From: K189A clade bacterium
Lineage (GTDB): Bacteria > Pseudomonadota > Gammaproteobacteria > Pseudomonadales > Azotimanducaceae
Assembly (NCBI GenBank): GCA_902631405.1
Contig: CACOYI010000002.1
Coordinates: 17,412 to 81,411, forward strand
Direction of reading: 5' to 3'
DNA length: 64,000 nucleotides
Shown in pieces: positions 61,171 to 64,000 of this stretch. Both the position numbers and the translations under genes were made by a program. Position 1 is the first letter of the stretch, and the number at the start of each line of letters is the position of its first letter. The notes beneath the pieces were generated by a model. It was given only the letters and a program-made list of their open reading frames with translations, ran no database searches and was not told the DNA's origin.

Positions 61171-61893
61171 CTACCATTTTTCTTTAGACGTTCTGACGTC
61201 GAGTTCGAAGGTCCAAGCATTTTTAGGCTGGTGATAAAGAAAAGAAAAAGCATCAGTTATCCCCTTTAGGTCAATCATGCCCTCCTGGCCGAGTTTTTCA
61301 GCGTATTCTGGAATACCCTTGATTATTTTTTCTCCACCAATAGGACCGTCGACTACGACATGCCCGATATGGATACCATCAGAGGCGTACTCTTTAGCCA
61401 TCGCTTGAGCTAGATTTCTGAGCGCTCCTTTCGAAGAGTTAAATGCGCCGAAATTTGCGCGGCCTCTCAGAGAGGCACTGGCACCGGTAAAAAGCAACGT
61501 GCCTCCATGATTTGCTGCCTTCCATCGCCGAACAGCTTCTCTTCCAAAGAGGAAGCCTCCTAGGCAACATACTCGCCAGCTTTGCTCAAAATATTCACTA
61601 GTCATTTCCGAGATACGGCCAGGAGTGTTATTTCCCGTATTGTAAATCGCCAGTTCAAGTTCGCTACCAGCTTTATCGAAAAGAGCCTCCGTGGCGGCCT
61701 CATCAGTTGAATCGGCAACGAAGGCCTCTGCTGAGCCACCCTCAGATTCGATTCGTTGCACCACTTTTTCTAATTTGCTCTGTGTTCTGCCACTCGCGAT
61801 AACGTGCAGCCCCTGTTCCGCAAATCTGGCACATAAGCTTGCGCCTAAACCTTCTAATGGACCAACGCCTGCCACAATTGCTTTCCCCATCAA
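61171..61893 (-). CDS. SDR-family protein lacking the catalytic Tyr, 240 aa
   Basis: Rossmann start KAIVAGVGPLEGLGASLCARFAEQGLHVIASGRTQ, NTGNNTPG, and FTGASASLRGRANFGAFNSSKGALRNLAQAMAKEYASDGIHIGHVVVDGPIGGEK. The usual YxxxK is FNSSK, so Tyr is replaced by Phe; a related non-classical group shares this. Overlaps the YciI gene by four bases. Activity uncertain; could be a reductase with a different acid or a non-catalytic regulator. Confidence 0.82.
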   Translation of the reverse strand: MMGKAIVAGVGPLEGLGASLCARFAEQGLHVIASGRTQSKLEKVVQRIESEGGSAEAFVADSTDEAATEALFDKAGSELELAIYNTGNNTPGRISEMTSEYFEQSWRVCCLGGFLFGREAVRRWKAANHGGTLLFTGASASLRGRANFGAFNSSKGALRNLAQAMAKEYASDGIHIGHVVVDGPIGGEKIIKGIPEYAEKLGQEGMIDLKGITDAFSFLYHQPKNAWTFELDVRTSKEKW

Positions 61894-62171
61894 GATTCTC
61901 CAGGTATGACTTGTTTAAATGGCTTAATTTCTACCGATTCAAAAAGACCTGCCAGATTATAAGGGTCATTTGTTGCGAACTGTTTTGCTTCCGCCAAACT
62001 GTTCGCCTCTAGGATAATAAGGGAGCCAATCATTTCTTCGGTCGTGTCCGACATAAATGGCCCCGCAAATCTAATTTTAAAGGAATCCAGATAATTTAGA
62101 TGCTCGGGTCGAGTCGAGGCCCGTAACTGTGAGGATTTGGGGGAATCTTTACATAAAACCATATAGAGCAT
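61890..62171 (-). CDS. YciI-like protein, about 93 aa
   Basis: MLYMVLCKDSPKSSQLRASTRPEHLNYLDSF and AGPFMSDTTEEMIGSLIILEANSLAEAKQFATNDPYNLAGLFESVEIKPF match YciI, a dimeric alpha/beta barrel with His/Asp. Start at ATG 62171 (GGAG eight bases upstream); frame opens at 62192. Sits between SDR and HSL-type hydrolase. Confidence 0.82.
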   Translation of the reverse strand: MLYMVLCKDSPKSSQLRASTRPEHLNYLDSFKIRFAGPFMSDTTEEMIGSLIILEANSLAEAKQFATNDPYNLAGLFESVEIKPFKQVIPGES

Positions 62172-62181
62172 GTAGGGCTCC

Positions 62182-63105
62182 TCAGTTGCCAAGACGCGCT
62201 TGTATTTTTGAAATGATTTGGAGGAAATAGGCCCTAGCGCTTTCGAAAGATGTCGCCATGCCGCAAAAGTCGTGGAGCATTCCCTCGCACATCAGAATTT
62301 CTGAATCATTGCCCGCTTCCAGCAATTTCTGAGCGTAAGCTATTCCCTCATCTTTGAGAGGATCGAATTCGGCGACAACGGTCAGGGCTGCTGGGAGATC
62401 GGTCAGGTTGATTGAGTTTATTGGTGTAGCTCGATCGTCCTGTCTCTGCTGGTTATCCGGGCAATACGTATCCCAGAACCATCTCATCACGCTAGTGTCA
62501 AGCATGAAGCCCTCGCCGTTCTCTTGGTACGATTTCCTCGTCAGATCTGAATCTGTTACCGGATAGAGCAAGCATTGATAAGTAAGGTCAAAATCACATT
62601 GATCACGTACTAACCTACTGACAACAGCGCTAAGGTTTCCGCCAGCACTCTCGCCAGCGACGCCTATTTTCCCGTTCCCATCGAGCGTTTCCATATTTCC
62701 GTGAGCCCATTTGGTAACAGCGAAACAATCTTCCACCGCTCCAGGGAAGCGATGCTCCGGAGCTAATCTATAGTCGACAGAAATAACATTTAGTTCACCT
62801 ATCGCGCTGATCTCTCTGCAAACAGCGTCCGAGGTGTCTAGATCCCCAATAACCCATCCGCCACCATGAAAGAAAATCAAGACCCCAGTCGTTATGCCAG
62901 GTTGATAGATCCTTACTGAGATTGGTCCGTTTGGTCCGGGTACAGATTTACTGCTTATTTTGGAAACTTTTATATCTTCATTTACAGGGCGCATTGCTCG
63001 GTAAAGGGCTCTTCCCTCATCTATGGGCAGTTCGCTGATGCTAGGCGCGGGATCTCCCGCGGCCAGTTGATCGAGCATTGCTTTATATTCCGGAGCTAGT
63101 GGCAT
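62182..63105 (-). CDS. Alpha/beta hydrolase, HSL/acetyl esterase type, 307 aa
   Basis: FFHGGGWVIGD (HGGGW oxyanion), GESAGGNLSAVVSRLV (nucleophile), AEFDPLKDEG (Asp) and MLHDFCGMAT (His) form the hormone-sensitive-lipase family triad. Start at ATG 63105 with AAAGGAAAAT; the frame is open back to 63285 through divergent promoter DNA. Hydrolyses short acyl esters; substrate unknown. Confidence 0.88.
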   Translation of the reverse strand: MPLAPEYKAMLDQLAAGDPAPSISELPIDEGRALYRAMRPVNEDIKVSKISSKSVPGPNGPISVRIYQPGITTGVLIFFHGGGWVIGDLDTSDAVCREISAIGELNVISVDYRLAPEHRFPGAVEDCFAVTKWAHGNMETLDGNGKIGVAGESAGGNLSAVVSRLVRDQCDFDLTYQCLLYPVTDSDLTRKSYQENGEGFMLDTSVMRWFWDTYCPDNQQRQDDRATPINSINLTDLPAALTVVAEFDPLKDEGIAYAQKLLEAGNDSEILMCEGMLHDFCGMATSFESARAYFLQIISKIQARLGN

Positions 63106-63233
63106 TGAAATTTTCCTTTTTGACTCTACGATAGACCGTACACCATACGTTTTTCGATCTCTAGCGGTAGCCGTGGCAGAGAATGTGGTGTTTTTCTTAG
63201 AAAAGCGATGCAAGCAGCAATAAGGACCATCAG

Positions 63234-63836
63234 ATGGCGGGAAAAAACGAGACAGATGAAGGGCAGGCGTTGAGCGAGGCAGCAAAAAGCTTCAATAGGC
63301 TCGAGAATACGCTCTTACAAAATCGGACCCTGACACTCTTTGGGGAAATAAACCAAGATGTGGCTAGGAAAATGTCGGAGCGACTTTTAGGACTTGCTTT
63401 CGAGAACGACGATCCAATAACGCTCTACATAGGCTCGCCTGGCGGGCATGTAGAATCCGGTGATACCATTTTTGATCTGATTCAATATATAGAACCTGAT
63501 GTCAGGATAGTAGGTACGGGTTGGGTAGGTAGCATAGCAACGCACATTTACCTCGCGACAGACAAGAAACTAAGATTCTGCTTGCCCAATACCCGATTCC
63601 TTATTCATCAACCGAGCGGCGGTTTCGGTGGCGATGCATCGGATATCGAGATACACGCTCAAGAGATTTTGAAAACTCGTGAAAGGATCAACGGAATTAT
63701 CGCAGAGAGGACTGGTCAGACCCTCGCGAAGGTTACCGAGGATACGCAAAGGGATTGCTGGATGAGTGCTCAAGAGTCAGTGAAGTACGGCTTAGTTGGT
63801 AAGATAATCGCGGGTTTCAACGAATTACCCACTTAA
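63234..63836 (+). CDS. ClpP-like ATP-dependent protease subunit, 200 aa
   Basis: Serine peptidase fold with Ser100 in VGSIATHIYL, His125 in LIHQPSGG and Asp174 in QRDCWMS, all catalytic residues present. The SPGGHVESGDTIFD and ILKTRERINGIIAERTGQTLAKVTEDT blocks match ClpP. The N-terminus lacks the long propeptide of ClpP1 and no ClpX/ClpA gene is adjacent. Probably a second ClpP paralogue with a specialised role. Confidence 0.85.
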   Translation: MAGKNETDEGQALSEAAKSFNRLENTLLQNRTLTLFGEINQDVARKMSERLLGLAFENDDPITLYIGSPGGHVESGDTIFDLIQYIEPDVRIVGTGWVGSIATHIYLATDKKLRFCLPNTRFLIHQPSGGFGGDASDIEIHAQEILKTRERINGIIAERTGQTLAKVTEDTQRDCWMSAQESVKYGLVGKIIAGFNELPT

Positions 63837-63839
63837 CAC

Positions 63840-64000
63840 CTAGGATCTATTCAGTAAAAAACCCAATCTAGTTTGATGGATCCCTCCCCATAACATAAGG
63901 AGGAGGGTGAACATCAGACCGTATCGAAGGGAATCCACACCGGTTGTGGGCGACATGAGGTCGCTGATCAGGCCGACACTAAATGCTCCCAAGCCAAGAC
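63840..64000 (-). CDS. MFS transporter, C-terminal 53 residues (rest beyond window)
   Basis: Minus-strand frame open from 63998 to a TAG at 63842-63840. It reads LGLGAFSVGLISDLMSPTTG and continues with DSLRYGLMFTLLLMLWGGI, resembling the last helices and cytoplasmic tail of major facilitator superfamily transporters. Ends four bases from the ClpP-like stop, convergent. Confidence 0.65.
   Translation of the reverse strand, partial: LGLGAFSVGLISDLMSPTTGVDSLRYGLMFTLLLMLWGGIHQTRLGFLLNRS

Noticed and set aside
1..64000. CRISPR arrays, tRNA or rRNA genes, insertion sequences, prophage genes
   Set aside because: No regularly spaced repeats, tRNA-like cloverleaf, rRNA stretches, transposase or phage protein motifs were seen while reading; a tRNAscan or ISfinder run would be the decisive test.

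Overview
The window looks like chromosomal DNA of a free-living, probably marine, gammaproteobacterium. The signs are the CmoA/CmoB tRNA-wobble pair, a YccA/Bax-inhibitor-like protein, SmrA, a DUF3300 protein, a CYP153-type P450, nickel superoxide dismutase with its protease, and classical Fur boxes. No rRNA, tRNA, CRISPR, transposase, integrase or phage gene was seen. Spacing and base use suggest a compact genome of moderate G+C that uses TTG start codons often. Genus-level placement is not possible from sequence reading alone.

Layout. (1) 1-5129: acyl-CoA catabolism. A carboxyltransferase, cut by the window edge, is divergent from a run of two acyl-CoA dehydrogenases, a glutathione S-transferase and an LLM-family oxidoreductase. 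(2) 5146-24540: an iron/heme island with seven Fur-box-like 19-mers. It holds a 36-residue membrane microprotein, split-barrel (PPOX) proteins and a stand-alone DUF2470 protein, the nickel superoxide dismutase pair sodN-sodX, azurin, a DUF6607 protein, a DUF4920 protein, and a complete heme uptake operon (TonB receptor, HmuT, HmuU, HmuV, HmuQ-type monooxygenase). It continues with a PepSY membrane protein that has no normal start codon, then a block of imelysin, FecA-like receptor, sterol-desaturase-like protein and DUF4856 lipoprotein. (3) 24718-34882: CYP153-like P450, DUF5916 protein, Lin0512, homocysteine methyltransferase, nucleoside hydrolase, quinone-type reductase, DUF3300, acyltransferase and YccA-like protein. 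(4) 34907-46792: MoxR-type ATPase with VWA partner, esterase, GNAT, GST with APC permease, phytanoyl-CoA dioxygenase, SmrA, acyl-CoA dehydrogenase and cmoA-cmoB. (5) 46893-56357: flavin reductase and nitronate monooxygenase, a second LLM oxidoreductase, MATE exporter, a CinA-C/cytidylyltransferase fusion, alpha/beta hydrolase, YceI, SMP-30, a selenocysteine glutathione peroxidase and a thiolase. (6) 56414-64000: an OmpR/EnvZ-type two-component operon, enoyl-CoA hydratase, two MaoC-type dehydratases, SDR, YciI, HSL-type hydrolase, a ClpP paralogue and the end of an MFS transporter.

How it works together. In the iron island, iron limitation should relieve Fur and switch on heme import (receptor plus HmuTUV), heme breakdown (HmuQ-type enzyme, perhaps also the PPOX/DUF2470 proteins) and a second TonB route with imelysin and DUF4856 surface proteins. 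Nickel SOD and copper azurin next to these genes fit an iron-sparing strategy. The lipid genes at both ends supply carboxylation, dehydrogenation, hydration and thiolysis steps for fatty-acid-like or terpenoid/steroid-like acids.

The most notable single observation is a glutathione peroxidase whose reading frame is interrupted by TGA exactly at the catalytic selenocysteine position. A 6-bp stem with a CGGGUU loop follows 14 nt downstream, as expected of a bacterial SECIS element.
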